From contig CM051521.1 of the NCBI GenBank assembly GCA_028015205.1, positions 65,084,314-65,148,313 on the forward strand: a DNA stretch of 64,000 bases. Reading direction: 5' to 3'. Shown piece by piece: positions 43,979 through 56,500 of the stretch (positions within the stretch are counted from its first letter, which is position 1; every line of letters begins with the position of its first letter). The notes under the pieces were generated by a model that did no database searches, was not told where the DNA came from, and worked only from the letters and a program-made list of their open reading frames with translations. The position numbers and the translations under genes are program-made. The DNA comes from Mytilisepta virgata. Lineage: Eukaryota > Mollusca > Bivalvia > Mytilida > Mytilidae.

Positions 43979-44493
43979 TCCTACTAAAAGAAGCCTGCCA
44001 GGGTATTTAAAGCCTGCAGAAGCCTGCAGGTTAATGGCTATAGGTACGTGGAATATTTTTAGATATTATGGTAGATGATAGTTTATAATTTGAAAATATC
44101 GAGAGAAAAAATTGATTTTGATATGTTTTTTGACTCTTAATCGATGATTTTCTATTGTCGTATTTGAAGCCTGCAAGAATGTGACGCCATCTTGTAATAC
44201 CTGAGATTAGAGTTGACATGTATAGTTAATTAGCCAGTGTATATTGTAGAATAAACAATTTTAAATAAATAATCACATATTAACATTGTTATATAATTAT
44301 TAAAAGAAATAACTATACTTATATAAACTAAAAACAACCTGAAATATTCTCGCTTAAATAAAAAATTTAATTAATATAATTTAATCACACAATCATAGCT
44401 TTGAACTATACTGAGTACCTATAGCCATTAACCTGCAGGCTTTTGCAGGCTTCTGCAGGTTTTAAATACCTTGGCAGGCTTCTTTTAGTAGGA
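43979..44493. mobile_element. 515-bp long-TIR element directly upstream of RPL14
   Basis: Terminal inverted repeats of about 70 bp: TCCTACTAAAAGAAGCCTGC at the left and its complement at the right, each with agcctgcag copies. The right arm has an extra 11 bp. No ORF and no clear target duplication. The right edge is 90 bp from the RPL14 transcription start. Confidence 0.8.
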
Positions 44494-44551
44494 CCGCAAA
44501 ATAGAATACGAGTTAGCAAAGGTACGAGTTGATCTGTTACCACCAATTAGA

Positions 44552-44592
44552 CCGGAAGTCTGCGAACATTTCCTGTAAATAGCCTCTTTTTC
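44552..44592 (+). promoter_or_regulatory. RPL14 core promoter: ETS motif and 5'TOP start
   Basis: CCGGAAGT (44552-44559) is a consensus ETS/GABP site, common in TATA-poor ribosomal-protein promoters. The tract CCTCTTTTTC (44583-44592) fits a terminal-oligopyrimidine start beginning at C. The 5' UTR would be about 18-20 nt, typical for this class and consistent with TOP-dependent translational control. The exact start base is inferred. Confidence 0.65.
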
Positions 44593-47500
44593 ACGACAAA
44601 TCATGGTTGTCGGCCAGGTACACATGCTTCTTAGAAAATATTAAATTATGTCCTTCTTTTCTTGTTTCTATTTAAAAAAAATACAATGGATTCAAATGTA
44701 GATTTCAGACAATTTTAGACGGTGTACCCTACAACTAGTTTCGAAGAATATTTAACATAAGATAAGATATAATTTAGTCTTGCACGTGGTTAATTGTTTT
44801 AACCATAATTTTTGTTGGCATATCTTTTTACTCAATTGTTGTAAACGGTATTTTTTGAGATACTTAAAAAGAAATTACTTACCAAAATCTTAAAAAATAT
44901 AATAGCTTAGGGTAGGATCTTCAGTTAACGCTATGTGCAGCATCGATTGTAAACATTGTATCTGGTACCAAAATCACCTATAGATAGGTGATCAAAGATA
45001 ATAAAATTTCTTAACCCAGTTTTCAAAGAACTTCCAGACAAAAAGCTCTGATGGTCAGTCGAGAGTAAAAGACCTCAATTCCAAGTGCGAGTAAGGGTAA
45101 TTGATTATTATCCCTGGCCCTGCGCTAGTGAAGCGGCGGGGATATTGAACATTTGCTGTTCGCGGACATGTGTACGTAATGTCCAGGATTTTCTCAGGAA
45201 CCATAAGAGATAGAAAACTGAAACTTCGATCATTGTTAGCATTGTTGATGTAGATTGTGCCGAAGGTCTTGGAAGTTTGGAATTTGCCCTTTGGGCATAA
45301 TTGTGAGCAAAAAACGGATTTCGCGATATCCAGTAAATAGTGAAATCTTCTAAACTATTTGGACTAAAAAGCTGAAACTGAAACCATGACTTGTATTACA
45401 TATGCCAAATTAAAAAGTGGCATGAGAATTTTTCTGAAACCCCTGGGGGCATAGCAACAAGAGAGTTAAAAAATTCCAAAATTGATTGTCACAGAACTCC
45501 TCTTACACACTACGCAGTAGGAACATTAAAATTGGTGAATCACTAGCACTTTAAAAGTTGTCTGTGCCTAAGGTTTCGGAATTTTGTAATTTGCCCTTGG
45601 GGTAGAAAAAAATTTCTGGAAGAGTCTCAGACATTAATTTTTGAAAATTACCAATCTACCATACTATCAGACACTACCAGAATAATAACTGTTAATGGAA
45701 TATATTGATTAAAAAAAAAAAACTTATTCCAACTGGTAATTTCCTTAGAGACTAAGACCTTCATTTTTTGGAAATGTATCTAGCAACAATATATATTAGT
45801 AACCATTAATGTCACAACATTCAATTTCCAAAAATGCAATTCCAACTTTGGTAAATTTCCTGAAAGACTGTTAAGACCTTAATTTTTTGGAAATGTATCT
45901 TGCAACCATGCATATTAATAATTACCATTCAGCTTCGAAAAATGGTATTCCAAATTTGGTTAATATCCTGAAAGACTCTAAGATCTGAAGTTTGTGGAAA
46001 AATACCTAGCAACCATATATATTTGTTTACAAAAAGCAACAGCTGTATAGGGAATGATTAAATTCACAAAATTCAATGGAATATTTGGATTTGAAAAAAA
46101 TAATAACTCCAATTTTGGTAAATTTCCTGAAAGACTCTTAAGACCTTCATTTTTTGGAAATGTATCTAGCAACCATGCATATTAATAACCATTAATATCA
46201 TTAGACTTAAGGTTACTCCTGAAAGAATCTAAGATCCTCATTTTTTTGGAAATGTATCTAGCAACCATGTGTATTAATAACTATTAATGTCACAAGACTT
46301 AGGCTAACCATTTAATTTCCAAAATTGATATTCCAACTTGGGTAAATTTACACTTAATTAGTAGAACATGTCATCGTTAAAACAGTTCACTACTTGTATT
46401 TACATTATCAATGTATGATATCCTAATCAGTCACACTTCATTTAACATTATGACTACTATCTCAACTGTCCAATTCATTACTAAAGTTATTGTCACGTCT
46501 GAGTATAATTTCTTTGGTCATTTATGTTTTGCCATTCATAACATTGGTTGAATTATTAAAAAAAAAAGAAAGGGTAGTGAAACAGTAAAAAAATGTTATT
46601 GTTCTTTTGTGTAATATTCCTTTGATTGAACTCGTAGCACTTAATTTTGTTATTAAAACAACAGTGGCGTGTGGTTATGCAGCGTGACTGCCGTGTTTCA
46701 CTATTTGTTTGTTTACTTTGAAAGACCTGAAGTAAATTGTTCATTTATCATAAATAATATTACACTTACAAATGATGTTATTTAGTCATCATTGCAAATT
46801 TTGTCTCCATAAATAACTAAAATTCTGTTGCCAGATTGAATAAAAAATAGCATTCTGTGATATTTCGCAGCCTGACCCTCGAACAATAAGAGGAAAGGTG
46901 AAAAATTACATAATGCCATTGACATAGCCTCAGACATAAATATTACAAAATACAAACAACAGAGTCAGGATAGTCTGACTTGAAACATATACTGAATAGT
47001 GGTGTTATACGGATTATAGGTATCCAAACCTCCCTCTTATCTAACTTGACCTAACCCTCTAAGGTATTACATGCACTATAAAAGTCAATACATTATAGGC
47101 CTACTTGATTTGTCCTACTCAGGTGAACTTGAGTTTATTTTTTAGTACAACTGCGTTTCGAATGGAAGTGGAAACTCAAGTGTAGAGTAGAATGGATGAA
47201 ATAGCAATTTTTGAGAATTTTTTCTATGATGATGAACTTGAAAACATTGTATACATTTGAGATTAAATACTGCATTAATTGGACTTATATGTATAACAGT
47301 ATTCCCCTGAGGCGAGGTTCCAAGGATAACCGATTTCATAGTTCACGGTGCACCACTGCATAAGTCCAATTATTATTTTTTTTTTTTTTTTTTTTTTGAA
47401 ATTTCAAATTATATTCGTCAGTATGTTAAGGCAGCACATGATTTTAATTAAACTTTAACAATAGTACAATAGGCCTACCATGGTCAAAATCATGCAGGAG

Positions 47501-50500
47501 TGTACCTTAAAAAAGTGGCGATGAGTCCTGGGACTCACCATTCTGAAAAATGATGAGTCCCAGGACTCATCATGAAAAATTCTTAGTGAGAACCCTGGTT
47601 CACCGTCTGTTTAGTTCCGTCATTCCAACATTGGCCATACTGAAAAAAAAATAATGTTATTTTCTCAGATTTAGATAATTAGATTTCTATATAGATGTTT
47701 GAATAATGCACTTTTATGGTATACATTTTTTGGTGGCTTTTCCTAAATTTCCCGTTCGAACATTTACGATTTAAAAATAATATTCAGCAGTCTATGTTCT
47801 AGTACATATAAGATGCATTTAATTGCTATCGGAGCACATATTGCCTTGCAGCATGGTTGACCATCCATTTAGAATCGAGTCACATTCTGAAATAAAACGT
47901 TTCAACAAAAATATTTTTCCTACCTACATATAATAAACCTATTATTCTTTTCCAGTTACGGTTTGTTGAATTAGGCCGTGTGGCCTATATTGCATATGGA
48001 CCTGACCAGGGAAAACTTTGTGCTATTGTAGATGTTATTGACCAAAACAGGGTGAGAAAACAGAGCTTTCATTGTGTTGATTAAATATAAATAGTAAACT
48101 TTTGGCACATTTTCCCTTAGATTTTAAAGTAATTTTTCATTATTTGACATACACTTGTTTAACTTGCATATGTAGGAGAAAAGTTGAAAAACATTTGAAA
48201 CTGTTTTAATGAAAAAAATGAGTATCTTTCTTAATCCTTTTAAAATTGTAGGCAGCCTTGTTCAGCTATTTCATTTTATTGTGAGACAGTTTGTTAAGTC
48301 AAAACCAATATCTTTGTATTTGGACTAGAATATTGATGTGGTCCAAGTTCAAATGAAAACTGATTTTCAAATGCATTCATGAGGTAAACTTTATTTTAGG
48401 CCTTAGTAGATGGTCCATTAACAGGAGTGGCCCGACAGCAGATAAACTTCAAGTTACTGCACTTAACTGGTATTAGGATGAAACTACCAAGATCAATACG
48501 TACTGGAAACCTTAAGAAGAAATGGGAGGAAAATAAGGTTAAGGAACAATGGGAAAAAACTACATGGGCCCAAAAAATAGTAAACAGAGAAAAGGTATTG
48601 ATGGAAAAACTGTTAAATTAAATCTTTATTAACTTTCAGCAAAGTCATTAGGGGGATAAAAAACTTGCTGCAATCCTGATGGATAGTCATGGGGCATATT
48701 AATTTATCGCTGTCTGCAATCATAGAGAGGATACAGTTTGTACAGGTAATGCCTACTACAGGCTAGAATGTTTCACTCTTTTAGAAGGATGCTTGTAAAC
48801 TTATTGAAGGATTGCATACTCAAAGAATGCATTTTCATCAATTTTAGCAAAATTATAGGTTGTTAAACTTGAAGTTGATTTCTGGGTAAAATTAGTATTT
48901 GGGTGTTTCGTTTGCTGGGTAACACCTATAATTTCTAGCTAGAAAGTTTTTATTTGCAGGATGATCAAATATTAAAAGTGAGCATACTTTTACTTTTAAT
49001 CTTTAACAAAATTATGGGTTGTTGAACTGAATCATTTCTGGGTATCCAGATAACCCCCTAGTTTTAAAGGTAGAATGATTTTATTTTGCATATTATAAGG
49101 ATTTTTTGTCTCACTTGTGACGAAAAAGTCGCGAGGCGAGAAATAGGTATTTCTTTCCAGAGGGGACAGCGGCGGCGTAAACTTTTTTAAAACTTCAATA
49201 ACTTTGCACATGTAATACCTACAATTAAGTTTTATGGTCCACAAGGTAGCTTATTTTATAATGTTTGCTGCAGTATACTTGTCTTGTGACACTGACCTCA
49301 TTTGCTTGGTTAACATGGGGCCTCGGTGGCCGTGTGGTCTAGGTAGTTCATTAATATTCCAACTTTAGTAAATTTATACTTAATAAGAAGAGCATGTCAT
49401 CATAAAAACAGTTCACTACATGTATTTACATTATCAATGTATGATATCCTAATCAGTCACACTTCATTTAACATTATGACTACTATCTCACTTGTCCAAT
49501 TCATTACTAAAGTTATTGTCACATCTGAGTTTAATTTCTTTTGTCATTTGTGTTTTGCTATTCATAGCATTGGCTGAATTATTTAAAAAAGAAGAAATGG
49601 TAGTGAAACAGTGAAAAAATGTTATTGTTCTTTTGTGAAATATTCCTTTGATTGAACTCGTAGCACATAATTTTGTGATTAACACAACAGTGGTGCGGGG
49701 ATGCCGTGTTTCATTTTAAAATGGTTTGTTTTACCAACTAGGATAGAACTTTACTACAATGTAGTACATTTGAAATTGATTTAATACATGTAAGTTGTTT
49801 AATTTCTTTAATAATGATTTAACAAGTTGTGATAAGGAGTGTAACATTTCAAATTAAAACTAAGAAATTTCTAATAGTACACAGTTACAATTGTTCAACC
49901 TGTCATAGTGGGCTGAGTCGATGAAGATCCATATTTTCTTGATAGGAATTGCCGTCTGACTGGCAGTGCTGACAACACCATATCAGAGATTTAGTCTAGT
50001 CCATGTATATATATCCTGTCAACACTGAGGTTGTGAGTTTGAATCCAGCTTGTGTGTGTTCGACTCTGATCGTATTTGACAGATTGTAGGTTTTCCTACA
50101 ATTGGTCAGTGTTTATTTTGGGTACACTGAAAGTGGTGTAAAACTCCATTAAACCAAACAAAGCCACTGTAGAAAGAAACATGAAATTATTGTCATTTCT
50201 CCAATTTTTTTCACAAAATTGTCAAATGGAGATTGTCATGAAGTTAGAATTTTTAACATTATTCCATAAATGAAAAGGGTTCAAACACGAAAATTAATCT
50301 GGGAAAAACCCAGAAAATTCACTTTTAGCTCACCTTGTCAAAAAGGTGTCTGTCGTCATCTCGCTTAACTTTCCTTAAAAAATCTTATCTGAAACCACTG
50401 GATCAATGCAGACAAAACCTTGGTTTGGTATTCGCCTTTCAAAATTGTTTCTGGTGGAAGGGTCAGGACTTTGGACTTGTATGGCTTTCTTTACTAAAAA

Positions 50501-53500
50501 TGGAAGAATCAGCAATAAACATACTTAAAAATCTTCTATGAAATTGATGTGCCAGTTGAGGTTGAACTTGGTATAATGGTCCCTTTCAAAAATTTGTTTG
50601 AACAATATGGCCAATGTTACTACAAGTATAAAAATTGGCCAAGAAAATATTTAAAAGGCTTTTCTGACATCACTGGGGCAGATGAGATCTAAAGTTGGTT
50701 AAATGGTCCTTAGTTGGTACATGTAAAGTAATCTTTCAAAATTGTGTGTTTGCTGATCTTTATCTTGGACCAGTTTGTCTGTGGTTACTAAAAATTTAAA
50801 AAAAATCAACCAAAAATAATTAGTCTACTGTAACTGTCTTTAATGTCTGTGATATTGATATAACAAGTTGTGATAAGGAGTGTAACATTTCTAATAAAAA
50901 ATAAGAAATTTCTAATAGTACACAGTTACAATTGTTCAACCTGTCATAGTGGGCTGAGTCAATGAAGATCCATATTTTCTTGATAGGAATTGCCGTCTGA
51001 CTGGCAGTGCTGACAACACCATATCAGAGATTCAGTCTAATCCATGTATATCCTGTCAACACTGAGGTTGTGAGTTTGAATCCAGCTTGTGTGTGTTCGA
51101 CTCTGATCGTAATTGACAGATTGCAGGTTTTCCTACAATTGGTCAGTGTTTATTTTGGGTACTATGGCCAACAGTAAAAAACTGGCTACCACATTATAAC
51201 ACTGAAAGTGGTGTAAAACTCCATTAAACCAAACAAAGCCATTGTAGAAAGAAACATGAAATTACTGTCATTTCTCCAATTTTTTGCACAAAATTGTCAA
51301 ATCGAGGCTGTCATGAAGTTAGAATTTTTAACATTATTCCATAAATGAAAAGGGTTCCAACACGACGAGGAAATCTGGGTAAAACCCAGAAAATTCACTT
51401 TTAGCTCATTGTCAAATTGTCGTCATCTGGCTTAACTTTCCTTAAAAAATCTTATCTGAAACCAGTGGATCAATGCAGACAAAACCTTGCCTGGGTATTC
51501 ACCAATCAAAATTGTTTCTGGAGGAAGGGTCAGGACTTTGGACTTATATGGCTTTTTTTACTATAAATGGAAGAATCAGCAATAAAAATACATACTTAAA
51601 AATCTTCTATGAAATTGATGTGCCAGTTGAGGCTGAACTTGGTATAATGGTCCCTTTCAAAAATTTGTTTGAACAATATGGCCACAGTTACTACAAGTAT
51701 AAAAATTGGCCAAGAAAATATTTAAAAGGCTTTTCTGACATCACTGGGGTAGATGAGATCTAAAGTTGGTTAAATGGTCCTTAGGTGGTAAGGTAATCTT
51801 TCAAATTTATGTGTTTGCTAATCTGTATCTTGGAACAGTTTGTCTGTTGTTACTAAAAATTAAAAAAAATCAACCAAAAATAATTAAAAATCTACGGTAA
51901 CACTCTATCATTTATGTGAAATCCCATGCATTGGGCATGAGAGAGAGACATGTTGGACCAATCATGTGTCCTCACGCACGGGCAATGATTTCTCGCGCTT
52001 ACCTCAACTTCTGTGGAAAAATAAAATGTTTACAAAAGTCATCAATCTTTTAACAGTGAATGGACATTTTTTTCTTTTTAATATCAACCTTAACATGAAA
52101 AACACAGAAATATTTGTTAATTCCGTCATTTAATGGCTAACTTGTCCTTAAATAGTAATGGCTGTCATAGTTAACTGTTTTATATCCCTTGTTTAAAGTC
52201 AGATTTCATAAAATTGTTATTGTATTATTTAATGTTACACCAAATTGTTATAAAATTGGTTAAATTTGATATATTCCATTATTTGTTGTTTTCTTTAAAG
52301 TTACTTGTCTTATTTAGAAAAAAATATTTCAGTATACAAGTTTATATCAAAATACAGAACATTGAGAATGTCTATATTGTAAACATGCTCATTAGCTTCA
52401 ATGGTTGAAACATTGTCTGTTAATGAATAAGTTACCAGAACAGACCTTGAATTTTATACGGCCGCAAATATTTGTGGTCGTATTATGGTATGAGCCCGTC
52501 TACGGTATTGGTGCAGACAATTAGGTTTCCGTCAATTTACTTGAATGTGTTCTATTGAACGTATCCTTATAAATGATATTTTACCACAATGGTCTCTCAT
52601 AAGAAATACAGGTTGGATTGATTTTGGGAAATCTAGCCCCTTTCGTTTTTTCTGTGGTTTCTTGATGATTTTGGTTTAACTTTTCAAATTTTTATCTGGT
52701 TCATTTATTAAATGGAAAAACCTGTATGATATCCATTTTTCACAATCTCTTACCATTTAAGAGATATAAGGGGCCAAAAAGGGACACACCCTAATTATTG
52801 AAACTCTTGTTTCTTATCCGATTTTGATGTTTTTTTTTTAAATGGTTCTTCATAAGAAACACAATAAGTTACTGAAGGCTTTTTTGTTTGACTTGTCATT
52901 GCAGAGATAAAAGTTGTTAAAGGGCTCAAAATTAGGCGTTTTGTATTTTTATTTTCATCAAATTTTAATGGGAATTTTTTCTTTTAATTCATCATGATAG
53001 GTGTTACCAGTAGTATGATACTGTTGTCTTTTGTCTTTTTCAGTTTTTGAGATGTAAAGGGTTAAAATGGAAAAAAAGCAATGTGCCTTTATGTAATTTT
53101 GTTTATTTATCATCCAATTATAATTGGGATTTTTTCTTTAAAGGTAGGAGGTACCTAAATCTGCAAAACTAAAGATTTTCATGAAATTTTATGTGCAGCT
53201 AGAATATTCGAAACTGCATATAAATATAAAAAAAAATTATATTTAGCTTTTATATTTTTTCAATAAGGTTGATTTAAATTCTAGGCCTAGGGACTGGATT
53301 TTGAGAAATAATTAAAAGTCTAAATATTTGACTTTTTGCAGCGATTTGCATGTGCATTCTATGTATTTATACATCTGTTTGCCAAAACTTGAAACACCAT
53401 ATTTTGGCAAGTATTACAGGGACATACATTATTTTTTTGACATTCAGATGCAGTTCAATGTACTGTAGTAGCATGCTAAATTTTATAAAAAGTTAACAAT

Positions 53501-56500
53501 TTTGGAGGAAACAAAAAAAATTTATTTTTCATTAGATTTCAATGAAGATTTTTTCTTTTAATTCATCTTGATGTGAAATTTCAGGACCAGTATAAAAAAT
53601 AAAGTAACCTTAATTTATCTCATAATTCCAAATGGTACAACATAAAAGCACTGTAACACATTATATGTTTTTATGAAAATACAAGTTCAGATTGATGTCA
53701 ACAGGGCTGTTTCAGAATTTTCATTGTCTTGTATTTTCATACTAAGTGTATAATGTTTGTTTATTTGTTTAAAGGATATGAATAGCAGGAGGTTTGACTG
53801 AATCGATGAAGAACCTAGTAATCTTGATAGGAATTGCCGGCTGACTGACAGTGCTGATTCCATCTTATCAGAGATTCAGTCCTTTAAATGCTTTCATTTA
53901 TTGCTTCTTACTATATATTTTGCCATTGTATTTTTAATAGGTGATAATCATTTTAAGTAAAACAGTGATGGAAATTACCACTTGCCCAGTTGCCCATGGC
54001 AACTAAAAATTGACCTGAGCCTCCAGATTTTTTTTCTTAGTAACCCAGGTTGTGATTGGGCCAGTTCTCGTACTTAGGTTCTCAACCCTTGTGTATTATA
54101 TTTATATGACGATAATCTGTCTCCTGATGGGCGAAATGACTGTTTCTTTATAAAAATAAAGAAAATAAATACCAGAATATCAAAATTATGCTCTAACATT
54201 TATGAAGTGAATTTGTTCTGTAATTGAAATTAACATACTGAAAGGCATGCAAGTCCAAACTCCAAACAGTAATTAACATTTGGTACAATGTATACCTCTT
54301 TAGGTGTTCTGGAGCGGAAGCGAACCACTGTCTGGAGTTTGATGCAAATATAGACAAAAACCAGTAGTGATCCGAAATTTCTGTTTAACGTTATATTTAA
54401 CCACAATTAACAGATTTATAACAGTTATTAATGTGCAAACAAATATGATCCACTTTATGAATTTAGTGTATTTCTCCCATATTTATTTGATGATGATGTG
54501 AAGTGAAGCACTCTCCTATAGTGGTTACTTTAATGAAAAACTGATTTACTGAAATATTGAAGTTGTTGAATTATTAAAATATTAATCTGCTCAAAACCAA
54601 TTTTTTGAAAAATCCTGATTAATGTGTGTATCAGATGCAAGATATACACTGAATTTTCCTGAGAGTTAAATCAATTTACCACAATGGAGACTAAATTAAT
54701 ATACCACAAAAGGTCCATAATTTAAAATTTTATTTATTAATTTTCATTGTCATTAAATGAATTCTTATATTCACGCTGGATTCCTGCTTTATTCTCTAGG
54801 CTACTGAATTTACACTCTAGGGACCCAGTTGGTATGATACAATGAAGGTGTATCACTGTAAAATATGTTCTTTTTAAAGGTCCTAAAAATCAGAAGTCAG
54901 AGATGTCCCTTTTAGCAATAATTAAAAAAATGCAAGTTATTCAAATGTGGAATATAAGGCCAATTAATTAAAAGATTATCATCCAACTTGGTGGTCTCGT
55001 GCCCATGGGTTTGTAGTGAAATATAGGACCCTGAGGGAAATTTTCTAAAAGATCTTCTTGTCTGAAACTCCAGGGCCAGTTGGAACAAAACTTGGCCGCA
55101 ATGGTCTTTAGTTGGTCTTCTTTCAGAATTATATCCAATAACCCTGTCTGTCATCGAAGATGGCTGCCAGAGCGGAACATAGTTTTAACATAGGACCGAA
55201 TGGGAAAGTTTAGTGAAAGATCTTCTTGTTTGAAACCAGTGAGCGAGTTTGAAATGACAGCAGTGTTCTATGCTGCCAGTCAAGATGGAAATTGTCCAGG
55301 TGAACAATACAGGCTCCAGGGAGACTCAGGTTGAGTGGGCAAATTAACCAGAAGTCCCTTATTGGATCTGCAGACAGCCAGAATTTCTGTGCACATTTGC
55401 CATGCCAAACATGGGAAAAAAAATATTAAAATCCATCTACCCGCCCCAAAATTTATATAAGAGTTGGGTGATAATCTATCAATTAACTTGAATTGGCCTT
55501 GAGTAAAAATTGCATTTGAATCTTAAAATATATGTAAATCAAAGTGTCTGTTGTATTTATTTTTTAGAGAAGTCAACTCACAGACTTTGACAGATTCAAG
55601 CTAATGAAGGCCAAACAAGCCGTAAGTTTTTTATGTGCTGAAAAGTAAGAAATGATAATTAATTCTGTTTTCCAATTACACAAAAAGATGAACACTGCAA
55701 GAACAAAGCATTTTAATTCTGATATTTTGTGTCAAATTGCAGAGCTGTTTACAGATTGTCCGTACTTTTCACGGATTTACTCGTACCTGAGAACAAGAAA
55801 AAAATTGGCTTTCAATTTTGGTCGATCAGTGTTAGAGAGAATCTTCGCAAATGATCATGTTTTAAAGCCCACAAGGAAAAAAATGGCGGCCCACAGCCAG
55901 CTGCATCATGTCGATGACAATACAGTCAACTCTCGTTATCTCAAACTTGATGATTCAAATTTTTTATGTGTTCTCAATTGTTTTACAGTGCAAATATATG
56001 TATTTTGGCTCGTTTTTAGTGGAATTTTCTTCCATCTCTAACTAAATTTTGTGTCTCAAATTATAAATTACACAACAGTGCTTCGCAATTTTTGGGAAAA
56101 TTAACTTGCCCACAGGAAAGTTATCTTAAAACTTTACTTTCCTGCACCAGTATCCACTTGCCCATTTAAATTTTCTGTTACTAATTAATACCTGTTTACC
56201 GGAAACACAAGGAAAATGAACGGTAAACCAGATTTCTTCAAAACAAGAAAACAGTATACTGGAGTGTACCATGAACAGACCATCTACTTACCCAACAGGA
56301 AACTAGTACATTTGATTTCACTTTCCTGACGATATTTTAGCCCACCTGACCCAAAGGATCAAGTGAGCTATTTTCTTCACTTGGCATCCATCGTCCATCG
56401 TTGTCATCGTACGTTAACTTTTACAGAAATATTCTCCTCTGAAACTACTGGGCTAGGATATCTAGTTTTAAAGATTTGTCCGATGACACCCCGCCTGCCG

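Noticed and set aside
47520..47575. Possible hammerhead ribozyme (tgatgagtcc with a following stem)
   Set aside because: The core lacks the C before TGATGA and the GAAAC next to the GGAC strand; the sequence is explained by a plain nested palindrome.
55652..56041. 129-codon ORF after RPL14 exon 4
   Set aside because: No recognisable domain, no splice support, and it lies within an intron of another gene; retained only as a possible relict of unknown origin.
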